A stretch of 64,000 bases of DNA from Lepeophtheirus salmonis (GCF_016086655.4 NC_052138.2:5146001-5210000), one strand, 5' to 3'. Positions 12,440 to 24,430 are shown, numbered from the stretch's first letter. Translations and numbers: made by a program. Notes: generated by a model not told the origin, from the letters alone.

Positions 12440-13297
12440 CCGACTGGCCCATTTAAATCTCTTACAAGGGCCCTCATGGACTTGAGGGGACTGACCTGAT
12501 CTATTTTATTTAATTCCTCCGGATCCAGTTTTGCCTTTTTGAGAGGACCCTTCCCAACGTTTTGGACACTTTGAATTTTAAACTTCAACAAAATATAATT
12601 TATTATTTAACAAAAGAATTTTAACAAAATCAATACTATAAATAGATGTGTATCCAAACTCTCTTAATCATTTATGTAGTCGCACTTAGCGCCAATTATG
12701 GCTTCCAGGTGGGGGTGGAAGGCCTGGCACATGCTGCAGATGTAGTCCTCTGTCATAGCGTCCCAGTGCTGGTTGACAGTAGCTTTGAGGGACTTGGTGT
12801 TTCGATAAAGAACACTGTAGGCCTTCCCCTCAATATGCAAAGAAAAGATGCAGTCTAGGGTATTGGCATCAGAACTATAAAGGGTCAAAAGTGTCAGAAA
12901 AGAGTTCAAAAGAGTCTTGCAACGGACGAGATGAGTTTTTATAAAAAAACGTTGTCCAAAAGTGGCCTAACCACCCTCACAGGGGTTTTTCAAACCTCTT
13001 TTATGATAGCTTTCTGGACAGTCTGCTGTGAAACCCCAAGATCTCTTACATGGCCATTCATGGAGTTAAGGGGATTGGGCTGGCAATTTTCTTTAACTCC
13101 TCAGGGTTACATTGCACCTTTTTTAAAATAGACATTTCTCCTCTCCAACGTTTTGGACTTGCTAACGGCGTGGAAGATGTTCCTGGAGACACCCAATTGC
13201 TTGGAGTGCCCCAATGGAGATTTCTCGATCACGTTCAATTGAACTAATTTGTCTATCTTAATTAATTAAGTTACATTAACTTGCCCAACTCTGGTGG
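12440..13297 (-). mobile_element. TcA copy B, with an internal patch inside one terminus
   Basis: The minus strand encodes the TcA C-terminal part (IEGKAYSVLYRNTKSLKA, VNQHWDAMTEDYICSM, ending GAKCDYIND) preceded by the family's deletion junction. The N-terminal half is broken. The plus-left end begins CCGACTGGCCC next to TA. About 105 bases of transposase coding sequence sit inside the terminus before it resumes with CACTTTGAATTTTAAAC. The other end is decayed near 13245-13297. Confidence 0.82.
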
Positions 13298-13444
13298 TAA
13301 TATTTTGAAATTAGCAAAGCGTAGGAATATAATTTAAATTCCTATATAATATCTGTCTTTATTTTTAAATTGATTATTTTTTATTTAAATCGAATTAACA
13401 TATAAAAAAACAGAAATTTTCATAAGTTTATAAAAAGAAGTACG

Positions 13445-13507
13445 CCCTCAACTCCATGAGGGCCCTTGTAAGAGATCTTGAAGTTTCACACCAAATTGTT
13501 CTCTAAA
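13445..13507 (+). mobile_element. isolated TcA internal fragment
   Basis: 'ctcaactccatgagggccc' through 'cttgaagtttcacacc' matches the SMRALVRDLEVSHQ part of TcA. It has no termini. It is also very close in sequence to the patch inside TcA copy B, only 0.9 kb away. Confidence 0.7.
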
Positions 13508-13876
13508 TTGGAATCGATTCATCGAAGTCTTGTGTTCAAAAATTTACTCAAAATCTAATCAGGATATCTTTTAGGAACAATCTTCTGAAAAGTATGTATA
13601 TATATATATCTAAGACGCGTCTTATCTTGAAATTCAATCTATCATCTTTTTCCTTATTTCATAAATAAGTTTTCTGCATTTGACAAAAAAAAAATATTTT
13701 TTTTTGTATCTATGTCAAAAAAATTGTTTGAACTTGGTTTTTATATCTGTTTTTCTTTAGCAGGGATCCCTAGGGAATAAATTCTTTTGATCATCTTGTA
13801 AGTATGGTAGCTAAGTCATTTTTGATACGAATGATACTTAGAGAGACAGACTAAATAAATGTTCATAACAATATTA

Positions 13877-14469
13877 CCGAGTGGTCCATTAAAATCTGAA
13901 CACTTTGAATTTTAAATTGAACAATATATAATTTATTAATTAAGAGTAGAATTTCAACAAAAGTAATACTATAATTAGATGTGTGCCTGAGCTCTCTTAA
14001 TCATTAATGTAGCCGCATTTAGCAGCAACGATGGCTTCCAGATGGCGGTGAAAGTCCTGGTACCCACTGCAGATGTAGTCCTCTGTCATAGTGTCCTAAT
14101 GCTGACTGACAGTGTCTTTGAGGGCCTCTGTGTTTGGATGAAGGACTTGCTCGTATTCCCCTTGATATGCACCAAACAAAGTGCCATCGAGAGGGTTGAC
14201 ATCAATACTTTTTGGATAGCTTTTCAGGACAGTCTGGTGTTAAGCCATGCGATTTTTTTGCATGGGGGCTCATGGACTTCAGGGGTTTCATGTACCTGGG
14301 TTGTTTTCTTTAACTCCTCCAGATCCAGTTTGTTCTTTTTTACAGAGCCCCTCTTTCTCTCCAACATTTCGGACTTGGTGACGAAGTAAACGGCTGTCTT
14401 GAAGACAGCCGTCTCAACCTTCATTAAGTATTGAATTAGTAAGTGGTCAGAATTCAATGGACCACCTCG
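13877..14469 (-). mobile_element. TcA copy C: 593-bp, most deleted copy
   Basis: The ends CCGAGTGGTCCATTAAAATC and ATTCAATGGACCACCTCG sit between TA dinucleotides (13875-13876, 14470-14471). The minus strand still encodes SEMLERKRGSVKKNKLDLEE and part of the second DNA-binding helix. Most of the remaining transposase is missing. A perfect palindrome lies at 14390-14412. Confidence 0.85.
14390..14412. repeat. perfect 11-bp-arm palindrome inside TcA copy C
   Basis: Arms acggctgtctt and aagacagccgt are separated by one base. Other TcA copies do not show it at the matching place. Confidence 0.85.
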
Positions 14470-15105
14470 TATGCCCGATTTATTTGTTGCACCATGTATA
14501 GAAAATGAAGTACAAAGAAGTAATTGGGATTTTATCCGTTTCTTTATTTTTGTTCAAGATTGTTGTTATGTTGACGCACCACGTATCAGTGTAAGTATTC
14601 ACCATCACTACTTTTAATTTAATAAACACCAAATACTTTGAACATTATTTCATTCACATTTGTAGCTGTCCTTTTCACTCATATCTTTCATGGTAGTAGA
14701 AGCATTTACTCTATTCACACAACGCTTCTTTTATCTTCCAACTAGATAAAAACCACGATAAGGCTCGAGTTTCTATCTACGACCCTACATACATAGAATA
14801 GATGCTTTGATAAAAAGAAAATGATTAATGTGGATGCAAAAAATTGTCACGCTGAGAAGGACATTTTTGGTACTGCGTGGGTTCTGCTCTGCGTATCCTT
14901 TTTTTGTCTTGAATCCTAAGAAATATTTGTGATAAAAATGTACTATTTTTACTTTGCTATTTAAATGATTTTCTTCATAAATATGTATTTCAAAAGGCGT
15001 ACATATGAGGAGAGGTGTGTAAAATATGTCCTTGTAAGCAAAAAATACTATTTTCTACAAATCAAAGAAAAGGCGAAATTTTCTATTTACTTTCTTGGGA
15101 TAAGT
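14470..15105. other. AT-rich intergenic DNA, nothing recognised
   Basis: No protein family, RNA gene or terminal repeat is apparent. A 71-codon Lys/Phe-rich frame at 14965-15180 overlaps the start of a U repeat and is probably chance. Confidence 0.4.
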
Positions 15106-15109
15106 AGGA

Positions 15110-15365
15110 TGAAAATCGTGTGTTTTTTTGGCATGCTAAAAAAGAAACCCAAAATCAACATGTTTACCCTGATAATTTAAAGAATTTATTAAAAGGAGAG
15201 AAGTTTTGCTGTCATTAAGTATCATTTGATCAGCTATTTGCACCTGTGACGAGGGGGGAAGGAAATCAGCCAGTACATAGGGAAGAATTACTTCGACGTC
15301 GATCCTCAATTCTACTCTGAGTCAACCAGGACTTAGAATGATGACCAGTAATGAAAATTGTGTGT
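15110..15365 (+). repeat. repeat family U, copy 2
   Basis: Carries 'gaaacccaaaatcaacatg', 'tgatcagctatttgcacc', 'cgacgtcgatcctcaattct' and 'aaccaggactta', matching copies 1 and 3 in order. An H5 element follows directly and copy 3 resumes after it. Confidence 0.65.
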
Positions 15366-15372
15366 ATTTTGG

Positions 15373-15855
15373 CTGAGGGTTCTGCAAGATTATATGGATA
15401 TATATTTATTTTTTTTGGGGGGGGGAGTATTGTTTTTTGAAAAAAAAATTCAAAAAATTAAATTTTTCAGAAAAAAATTTAAAAATTATATTTTTCACAA
15501 AAAAATTTAAAAAATCCGTAGCTATTCTCAAAAAATTAAATTTTTTTGGCACAGAAAATAATAAAAATCCAGAGCTGTTCACAAGAAATGAAATTTTTTG
15601 GAAAAAAAATTCTAAAATTAAATTTCAAATCTAAATTTTTCGGAGAAAAATTTTAAAAAATCCATAGCTATTGACAAAAAATTAAATATTTTGGAAAATA
15701 TTTCAGAAATAGATAGCTGTTGAGAAAAAACTGAATTTTTTTGAAAAAAAATTATAAAACTAAATTTTAAATATAAAATTTTTTGAAAAAAAAGAAGCAA
15801 ATATTAAATTGTCTAGTAGGAATAAAAAAATCCTCAGTTTAGGGAGGCTACAAGA
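15373..15855 (+). mobile_element. H5 MITE copy R4, lying between two U repeats
   Basis: The left end is degraded ('gagggttctgcaagattata'). The core contains repeated 'aaaatccatagctattgac' units, and the right end stops at the sub-terminal 'tcctcagtttagggagg'. Short open frames inside it are low-complexity Lys/Phe/Asn and not genes. Confidence 0.6.
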
Positions 15856-16290
15856 AAGAAACAAAAAATCAACATAGCAACCCAGATAATTAGAAGAATT
15901 TTTTGGAGTGTAGCAGCTTAGCTGTCATGACATTTCATAAGATCAGCTATGAAAAGCTGTGATGAGGGGGAGAAAGAAATAAACAAGGGACATAAGCAAT
16001 AATTACTTCCATGCCCAGCCTCAATTCTACTCAAAGTCCAACAAGGATTTACAATTATAGCCCAGCAACAAATCTTCAAGGTTACTCTCCATATTTTATA
16101 AGCACACACGAATGGTCAATCAGGTATTGAATGAAGTAGAGAAGAAAGTTAACTTCTCAGAAATTAAACAATAATGACAACCGCTCAGGATAAGAAAGTG
16201 TACTCTTCAGTTTGTAAACCAGTTATGAGTTGTGTTCGTTTCAAACAATCTTCAAATTGTCAGGATTAGCAATTTCATTTCAGTTTTTTT
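15856..16290 (+). repeat. repeat family U, copy 3
   Basis: Starts with 'gaaacaaaaaatcaacatag' like copy 2, then repeats the same ordered blocks through 'gaagtagagaagaaagttaa' and 'gataagaaagtgtactcttc'. It extends as far as copy 1 does. Confidence 0.65.
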
Positions 16291-17435
16291 CTTTTTTTTA
16301 CATGATATATAAAATATATAACATCCGCAAGATGGTATGACAGTCTGTAGCTTGTTGTTCAAAAATGGAGCATGCTCAGAAGAATTTTTGACAGCGCCCT
16401 CTATTTAAGAAACATCCATTTTGTTATTTTTTATTAAATAATATTATCATTAAACGACTCGTATTATTTTGGCGCCACTCTTTGTCGCTTTATGAACAAA
16501 AAAATATGAGTAATCAAAGCTCATGCCCCATTGAATACGTTCACCAAAATCTCAAATATCTTTCACACTCGATAATCGTTTGGCACTATGATTAATTAAA
16601 GCTTAATTTAGGTAGTATTTATTCGTTCAGATAATCATTGGAAGTTAACAGCTCCAAAATAACACAGAAATATGAATGATGACGTCATTTATTCAAAATT
16701 GTTCCATGGGATGACTTTTGCAGTTCATTTAGACACGTCTTTTAGATTTAAACCAGGAAGGAATGTCTAAATTTTTGAGTCCTTTATTGCAAAGAGATCT
16801 ATTGCCCATTATTTTAGGGCAATGCCAGTTATTTCTATTGAGTAACCTCAAAATACCGTCACTACAAAGGACAGCAAACTATTTCCGTATTTCAAGGATT
16901 CATATGAATTCTTCTCATTTTTACAGATGTTGTTGCATCGTACAAATCCTTTCTTATTTCTTAAACTCCTTTGTGTATTTGCCTATTGGTCATTTGGAGG
17001 AGAAAAAACATCAATTGAGCCCGACATTTTGCATCTTCTTTAATCAGTTTCTTTTTCTAATTGGGACTAATGAGGATCATTTTGTTTGGGTCCTTCTTAT
17101 TATTATTTTCTATTGATTTGAAATCAAAAGTCAATTTGACAAAAACACTTGAATGTTTTTTACGAGTCACAAATCAAACTCTTTTCTTTGATGACTTTTT
17201 ATCCTTTCATGAGGACTGAGGAGGAGTTGGGTCAATGGACTCCTCTCTAAATATTAACTTAGAACAGCCAGTTATTTTCTTTTTCTTTTTCAATGAGAGG
17301 CACAAAAAAGTTAAACTCGAATTAACTTTTGTTAGGCCCGAGATTTTTTCTTGGACCCAGACTGCAAACCGAAATTTAATCTTTTTCAAGACGTGCAACG
17401 ATTTTTTGGTCTTACTCGAAGGACTCATTTTCTCC
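16291..17435. other. AT-rich intergenic DNA with an unexplained 117-codon frame
   Basis: At 16380-16520 a block with 'ggcgccactctttg' and 'atgagtaatcaaagctc' resembles 59505-59570, so it is a dispersed repeat. The open frame 16763-17116 (+) is hydrophobic and Phe/Leu/Ile-rich, matches no family I know, and may be chance. Confidence 0.35.
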
Positions 17436-17439
17436 CATA

Positions 17440-18005
17440 TCCTGGTTTATAGGTTGTACATAAAATTTTATGCAACAGATTTAGATTCATATGACGTTAC
17501 TGTAGGTTGATGTTCATAATTTTGAAACACAACTAACGTCATCAAAAATTCAAGTATAGAATCGTGTTGCGGAACACCTTATTCAGGACTGAAGACTATA
17601 GTCCAGTTCAGTCTCGGACCAGTCCAGTTCTGTCCTAGATATCTGTCCGAATAACTTATAAATTTAGTTCTTAATGACGTCTCTAAACTTTATTTGTTTT
17701 TTTTAATCAGTTTGATTACTGACAGTACGAAAGACTGGTCCTGAGTACTGATAGGAACACTTCTAAGACTGGACTGGACCTAATAAATGATGACTGACAC
17801 AATACTACATACAATAGACTAAGTCTACACTGAATTTTAAATAAAACCAATCAAAACCGATTTTTTCTTTACAACTAATCTATATCGATTTTTTATTTGA
17901 TACCGACCCATTTCCGAACTTCTTTAAAGAACCGAATTAGTTCAGTCCACTAAAAATCATAATGATCTCAGACCGGTCCAGGATTTATGGCCCTATAAGC
18001 AATTT
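17440..18005. repeat. repeat family S, long copy
   Basis: Ordered blocks 'gttactgtaggttgatgttc', 'ttgaaacacaact', 'gaagactatagtccagttca', 'ttaatgacgtc' and 'aagactggactggac' match the copies at 23.9 and 54.5 kb. There are many loose GGTCC/AGTCC repeats and no coding frame. Confidence 0.55.
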
Positions 18006-18009
18006 CAGA

Positions 18010-19025
18010 TTTATTAACATTGAGTACAACAGTGTAAAGGTGTACACTCAAACAGAAAACAAACATACTTAGACTGCACCTTTACTCAACAAAAATACTT
18101 TCCCGCCATCCCCAGGAGAAGGAGATATATCCCCACCGTTTGAAAACCTGGATATAAGCATTATTTGAAGGCATTCAGGACAACAGAATGAAATAAATTA
18201 TTGTTTACGGTACTAAGAAATTTAAGTCATGTCGTTGTGCCGAATGAAGCATTCAAACCAAAATCACAAACCATAGGCAGCTCTTGTCTTAAAGACGCAC
18301 TGCAGGTAATTATCCAGGCAATGTACTGTTAAAATGTAGAATATTAAAAATGGTAAATTCTTAGATGAAATCCAATTTATATTTTGTACAGACAATAGCC
18401 AGAGATTCTCTATCCCTGACTTCAGTGGCAGCCGGACAAAAGGGGTCAATAGAACTGCTGTGATCCTCTGCGATTAATATTTCAGCATATTAATATTCTT
18501 ATCCTCTGGTAAATTGTGAAATTTCTCCACTAAAAAATGAGAAGTTGACCAAATTTCAAAGTCTTATTATTAACAACTATTGACTAACAATGAAAACTGT
18601 AGAGGGCGGGAAAAATATATCAATTTGTAGCATTTGGGCGGCAAATTTTAGAAATGATGCTTGTTACGAATGTCGAGCCACTGCCCTACTTAATGGAACA
18701 ATGGGATATTCTTAGAACAATCAATAGTGTATATTTGTATTTTGGGATTTGACTTCATGATATAGAAATAAAGGTCCAGCCTCAATGATTTTTCAGCTGC
18801 AAATGCATCGCCCATGTTCATATTTAAGAGTTTATCCAAAGATGATCAGGTTGATAAACTCAACACATTCGAGTTATCATGGGACACTATATTTAACTTG
18901 TAATGGTGTTTAATGAGAAGGACCCCTAGTGTGGGGTTGATCTGATATTTTTACATCTTCTCTGAACCCATTAATTTATTGTAATATTATTCGAATACAT
19001 GGATTTCAAGTCTCTCATTTATCGA
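18010..19025. other. AT-rich intergenic DNA, nothing recognised
   Basis: No domain, RNA gene or terminal repeat could be supported. A 61-codon frame (18264-18449, minus) is unrecognised. Confidence 0.4.
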
Positions 19026-19029
19026 GTCT

Positions 19030-19385
19030 TTTTAGCATCATTCTACATAGGGTTGGACTCAAGTATTAACTTGAATTCCCCCGGGTGAATAACTCGACTT
19101 TACCCTAGCTGACAATTTCTAAAAATGATTCGAACTCGGGCAAAATATTTTTTTTTAGGAAAAACGACTTTACTTGAACTCGAAACATCGAATTTCTAAT
19201 ATTACTCATAAGAACAGCTCAAAAAGGGTAGTTGATGACGTATTAATAAGGAGAAACCAGATTTTATATGTGGAAATTCTCAAAAAACTTGAACACAACC
19301 GAACTCAAAAATTATCCTTATATGAACTCTACTCGACTCAGAACTTAAAAACTCGAACATGACATTGAATTGGAAAATATTTACT
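19030..19385 (+). repeat. repeat family T (ACTCGA-rich), copy 1
   Basis: Many short blocks such as 'ttgaactcgaaac', 'gaactctactcgactcag' and 'aactcgaacatgac' recur. Related tracts lie at 23.74, 37.87, 39.06, 61.5, 62.6 and 63.15 kb. Confidence 0.5.
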
Positions 19386-19444
19386 CAAGCCCACTATCAT
19401 AAATGCCGGTTTTACAGAGTGGAAAGGGAACATGCCCTCTCAAA

Positions 19445-19963
19445 CAGGGGGTTCTCAAACTTTTGGTACTGAAGACACACTTGTTCTTGTCAAAAACATT
19501 TCCGAGGATCTCCTTCCCAAATAAATGAACCCTAAAATCACCCATACCTACACAACAAATAATAAACTGGACTTTGATAATATGTTTTGTCCCATTGTTT
19601 GCTCAAATGACCAAAGTACATACTCTGCATACCCTCAGGAAATCATTTTGTCTTTCCTCTGATAAATAATGAGATCAAGTCATAGTAGGATGGGTGAGTG
19701 GCGGACACCCAGAGTAATGATAACAGCTTTGGAAATATAAATAAACACCTTTTATGTTTCAACTACAAAAAGCCCCATCCTCTTTCATTATCATTTTTTA
19801 TTCAACTATGAATACACCCAATGTAAAACCGTTTCTCAGCCTCCTTCAATAGGCTTTGGTTTTGCAGAAGCTGGTATCTTGCCTCCTCTAGTTTTTACCT
19901 GTTCAATAGTTATAAAACCATCAAGTACCACTGTCTTTGCATCCCACTGGTTGAGAACCCTTG
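19445..19963. mobile_element. hAT-like non-autonomous element (519 bp)
   Basis: The left end CAGGGGGTTCTCAAACTTTT and right end CCCACTGGTTGAGAACCCTTG are inverted copies of the type seen in animal Charlie-like hAT elements. There is no transposase frame inside. Flanking octamers do not match, so the insertion is old or its ends are shifted by a few bases. Confidence 0.6.
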
Positions 19964-19969
19964 TCCTAT

Positions 19970-22115
19970 AATAAATACGTTATCAAATATAATAAGAATA
20001 TGAATATACTGAAGAATTAGTTGCAGGGACCACAGTCCTATTGTGCCTTCTTTTTCTGGCTACCAAATTGTCCTTAAAACAAAAGAAAGGCATTTCACAT
20101 TTATCCTCAAAAATAGTCGCCTCTTTTAAGAAAAATTGAGCCGGTCACCCTTCCAAAGAAAAATCCTAGGCCGTAAGGACCTTGCATTTTTTCCATGTCT
20201 CAAGCCCCTTCACAGTAAAACTAGCCCTGATTATCATCTACAATTGATGTTGAACAACACGTGCGTACTGTGTATGTACAGTATGTTATTATTCAGTCCG
20301 TTCTATAAAGAACTCTTAAATAATCCTCTGAGATTTATAGAATACAAATCTATTGACACAAAGTACTTTGATGTAGAAGAAGTTGTAAATGATTATACAA
20401 TGATTGGAAATCCCAAATAAGAAATATTCATTATTTTCTTATTTTCTAGCAATAGTTGTATGCAAAATTGTATCATCTTCACTCTCTGGTCCATTTGAAA
20501 AGATATTTAATTGTAATTGGTAGCAGTTTTCTCCCACATAATGAGACACTGATAAAAATCTATTTTTTTATTTTTGTAGTAGAGCTCTTTTCTAACTAGG
20601 ATTTAAACAACGCTTTGCTCCTAATGAAAATCCAGTCAGTGGAAGACATTGTCGAGTTTTCTAACTTCAATGAATCCGAAAGAAAGGTTATGTTATCATA
20701 ATGGAATGGGAGTTCTTCCCAAAATGAGGGTTCACCTTCTATAATCTTAACAACAATCCCTATGGCCTTTATAATATGTACATATGACATAGAACTGTGA
20801 ATTAAGAGACCTAGCAGATGTAGCTTAAATAGCTTATAAAAAAGATATTAGGTAAAACCTCTCAGAATTATTAATAGGAAAAAGCTTAGGGTTGAAAGAT
20901 CAATGGGTGGTTGACAAAAAATTTACTCTTGATGGATCTCTAAAGCAGGAGTTCTTAACCTTTTTACATCCATTAGTCAATTTCTTAATAATCAATAGAA
21001 CTGATGTGACCAAATGCTAGTTTTTGCATCCTGTCCAGAGAGTCCAGGGGATAGATAGTACATATGTCAGGACTGTAGTCTGTGGGGGACCCCAGTATTT
21101 TTTTCAGAAGGTGAATTTATCGACCTATTAATAGTGAGTCACCTATATTCAGTCAAGTCACCTTATAACAAAACAGTTATTACGGGATTGTATAGAGGGG
21201 ATGTTTGATGTACAAGAATATCCACTAGGGCCCCCTATATCTTATCCAAACCTGGCAGGATCATTAAATCGTCCCTATGGAGCGACGAAGTTTTACTTTG
21301 AGTTAATGTCAGTTGTTGCCGGATGAATTTATGTACATCCTAAAATTCCACAAGGTTTAACAGACCAATAACAGTGCTCTCAAGGGTGTGTATATTTATC
21401 TACAGTCCAGTCTTTGAGGGGCATTGCAGACAAATACATACGCCTTCTACCCTTAAGATTTAGAAGATTAAAAATTGTCTATTGATCGAATAAAACAGTC
21501 CTACTTCCTGGATTATTTGATCAAGTTTTGTATATTGTAAAACTGACAATCGGTCGAGATTTTATATCGCTAGTTTCAGTGACATTTAGGGAAAAGGGGT
21601 CTCTAGGGCCATGGCCCCCTGCGACTACCATTTCAGCTAAGCTGCTTTAAAGTATCCTTCATTGTTTGGCAGCCATTTTATTCAAAACACACAGTAATAT
21701 CTTGCATTACAATACGCTTGGTTAGCAAGTGTTTTGAGCTACAATAAGTCCCTGTTTTAATATTAGATTAAAATATAGCATGTCTGGCTCTGACAGCAGG
21801 CTCAGACCCCCTTTTTGAAGGGGGGGGGTGAATAGCAGTATTTTCTTGATTTTTCATATTTTTGGGTGCTATAAAATAATTATAGATTCTTAACTTAAAA
21901 AGTGAAGCGGTCATTGCCCTCTATCATTGTACGGTCCCTCAGGTTGTATTGCTTCTATCACAGCTCCAAAATGCAAGATAATTTTTTGAATATGGAAGTA
22001 CCAATTGGCCAATTAGTGTAATTGGGAAAAAATGCTGCCATATGGGAATTGTAAATTCTAAAAAAAGAGGAGCGATCCTGCCCCTCCCCCCCCCACAAAA
22101 CCACACACTTTTTAT
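19970..22115. other. AT-rich intergenic DNA with weak repeat ends
   Basis: At 20946 'caggagttcttaaccttttt' looks like another hAT-type left end, but no partner end is found. The frames at 20136-20420 (+, 94 codons) and 20596-20790 (-) match no family I know. At 21595-21850 there are short G/C blocks without clear structure. Confidence 0.35.
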
Positions 22116-22124
22116 ATAGATATG

Positions 22125-22910
22125 GAACACTTTCGCTGACGTCATAAACTGTATTATAGTTGAAGGATACACCCATTTGGGGACTCAAAGTTGATATTTT
22201 TACTACATAAAATAGAAATATTTACAATAAATCTTGATGAAACTTCATCAAATGGCTTTAAAATTATAAAAAGACTAAACACTTGTATTGATGTCGATTA
22301 TGAATAGGCATAGTTCAAGGTTAATAGAAATACAAGGTTATGCAATCATGTAATCGGGCTTGGTTTAATTTTCAATTTGATGTACCTTACCGATCTGGAC
22401 AAGTAATGCCATATATCATTATTGTGCTACTCTTGGTGACAGTTATACTCTTTGACGTCACTATTAAAAAGCGTGTTGGCAGTCAAACATTTGTAGAAAA
22501 GGCGTTATGGTATAAACATGTATTTCTAATAACCTTGGGATATTTGAAAAAAATCAATGTATGATGTAATGACAATCCCTAAAAATAGCTCATTTGAACA
22601 ATTATTATTATTTTTTCGATCGACCAGGGACAAGAAAATTATATAATCATTTCCATTGTAATAGTAGTTACTATAATCTGCAATAACATATTTTTAACAG
22701 ATTTTAGGGTATGATATATGATAAAACTAGGCATTAAAGCCATATATTTTTGATAGAGGGTAAAGGTTTAAGGTCCACATCCAATAGTAGACTATTTTCC
22801 TTAATATATATGAAAAAGTTATTTTTTTAATAAAACATGGTTGTTTATGATGCTTCTCCCAAAATGGCTGATATCAACAATGCTGTCGTCACGTGAAAAC
22901 ACTTCACGTA
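22125..22910 (+). mobile_element. M-family MITE, fullest copy M2
   Basis: Left part 'gctgacgtcataaactgtat' then 'tttggggactcaaagttg', 'aacttcatcaaatggcttta', 'gggtatgatatatgataaaa', 'gataga', 'aaggtttaaggtcc'. Right part 'aaaatggctgatatcaacaa' ends in 'tgtcgtcacgtgaaaacact'. The ends form an imperfect inverted repeat built around TGACGTCA, best seen by comparing copies. No gene inside; a 74-codon frame at 22340-22564 falls in the element and is not conserved. Confidence 0.65.
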
Positions 22911-22914
22911 ATCA

Positions 22915-23735
22915 TCTGAATAATAGAAAAGGGTCGGTGGATTACATTGAAGGGAATAAATTCACATAGACTCTCAAATGTTCATCAAAGTCATGAGTAA
23001 AATAAACATGGCGTATTGACGAATATTATAAATATATTATTATTCTGCGTTTCTCCCCCAAAAAAAAAAAAAGAAGTATTATACACGCATTGTAAAAGAA
23101 AAGGAGAAGAAGGAAGAATAACACTGGGAGGCCCCCATGTTACCAAGCAGCAAGTACCAAGTACGCAGGAACCCTGCGTATGATTAGGAAGAAAAAAACG
23201 TTAGTTGTCCCTGCTTTTTATTAACCAGATAAACGCTGATGTTGCGTTGCTTTTCTTCTTGTTTTGTTATTGTCGTGAATTGTTATCACAACACTCATCA
23301 AAGTACGCATACTTTGAGTGCATAATATCTATTTTTTTATTTTTAAAAAGGGAGAAAAGATGAGAAAAGGGAAACGGAAAATGACACAAGAATGGCGATT
23401 TTTTATATTAATTATTTATACAAAATGAACTGCAAACATTGTTTTCCGACTTTTAAAATGATACATGTAGATGTCGTGAAATAGTTGTAACTCGTACAAG
23501 CAAATCCTACAAGTTGTAATCAATAAAGAAAATGAAGAATGTAGGGTAGACTGGTGCAAATATATAGAATATTCTTTGGATAGTCCATATATCTATTAAT
23601 GAATATTACTTACTGATAAGTTGTCTTTATCATATATTACAAAAAAATTTAAATATATTTATGGTGTCCATTTTGTGTCCAAAGATTTCCTTTGAGCTCA
23701 ATTTAAGTGTATGATAATAATCTCAAGTTCAGTAT
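22915..23735. other. AT-rich intergenic DNA with one V-family motif
   Basis: Around 23484-23520 there is 'gtaactcgtacaag' with 'ctacaagttgta', a V module. The stretch at 23090-23200 is slightly GC-richer with the small palindrome 'cgcaggaaccctgcg'. No exon could be argued. Confidence 0.35.
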
Positions 23736-23739
23736 AAAA

Positions 23740-23850
23740 TAGCTATCGATTCCTAGTCGAGTCGCAAATCTCGAATCCTCACTTCTACTCGTAAATACGT
23801 TATGAATAATATTGTGACTCGGTCCAAGTCAGAATTGGTTTTTGGGTTCG
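23740..23850 (+). repeat. repeat family T fragment
   Basis: 'cgattcctagtcgagtcgca' and 'aatctcgaatcctcactt' match the T repeats at 39.1 and 63 kb. Confidence 0.45.
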
Positions 23851-23854
23851 GTCT

Positions 23855-24430
23855 TAAATGATTTTCTTAGAACGATATTTCGTTCCAAACGGGATCTCAG
23901 GGCGTAAACTAAAATTAAATCGTGGACCGATTTTTTGGTCTCAATCTTTTGAACCATGGATCCTTGATTGACAAGTTAAACAAATAACCCTTCATATGAC
24001 GTTATTTTGGGTCCATGTTCACTATTTTGAAACACACAATTGACTTCATTAACAATTCACCTATAGAATCCGTCTAGACCGATTTTAAATGAGACCGATC
24101 CAAACTCAATTTTTTCTTTGGGGCGAAAATATGTACCCATTTCCACCTCATCTCGCCTGATTTATGTGTTGGATAAATCATATTTGTGCAACATATTTAA
24201 CTTCATTGGACGTTATTGTAGGTTGATGTTAACACACAACTGATGTACTTAACCATTCATCTATTGAATCTTACTAAACCAATTTTAAATGAGAGACCTC
24301 CGGACGGAATTTTTCTCTGGGAGCAATTTAAACGCTTTTCTAAAGAACCGAATTTGTTCGCTTCACTAAAAATCCTGATGCTCCCAGCCCAGTCTAGGAT
24401 TTTCAAACTAAATCCCACCACGTAATATCC
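23855..24430. repeat. repeat family S, copy near 24 kb
   Basis: 'tttgaaacacacaattgact', 'catctattgaatc' and 'gttattgtaggttgatgtt' parallel the 17.5-kb copy. The arrangement is partly doubled: the blocks from 'gaatcc(g/t)' onward appear twice, at about 24060 and 24265. Confidence 0.5.

Noticed and set aside
15437..15800. Lys/Phe/Asn-rich open frames near 15.4-15.8 kb
   Set aside because: They lie in the A/T core of an H5 MITE, where stop-poor poly-A and poly-T runs give chance frames.
16763..17116. 117-codon frame, plus strand, hydrophobic
   Set aside because: No family match, no conserved motif, no splice context and a composition expected of T-rich DNA. Noted under the intergenic entry only.
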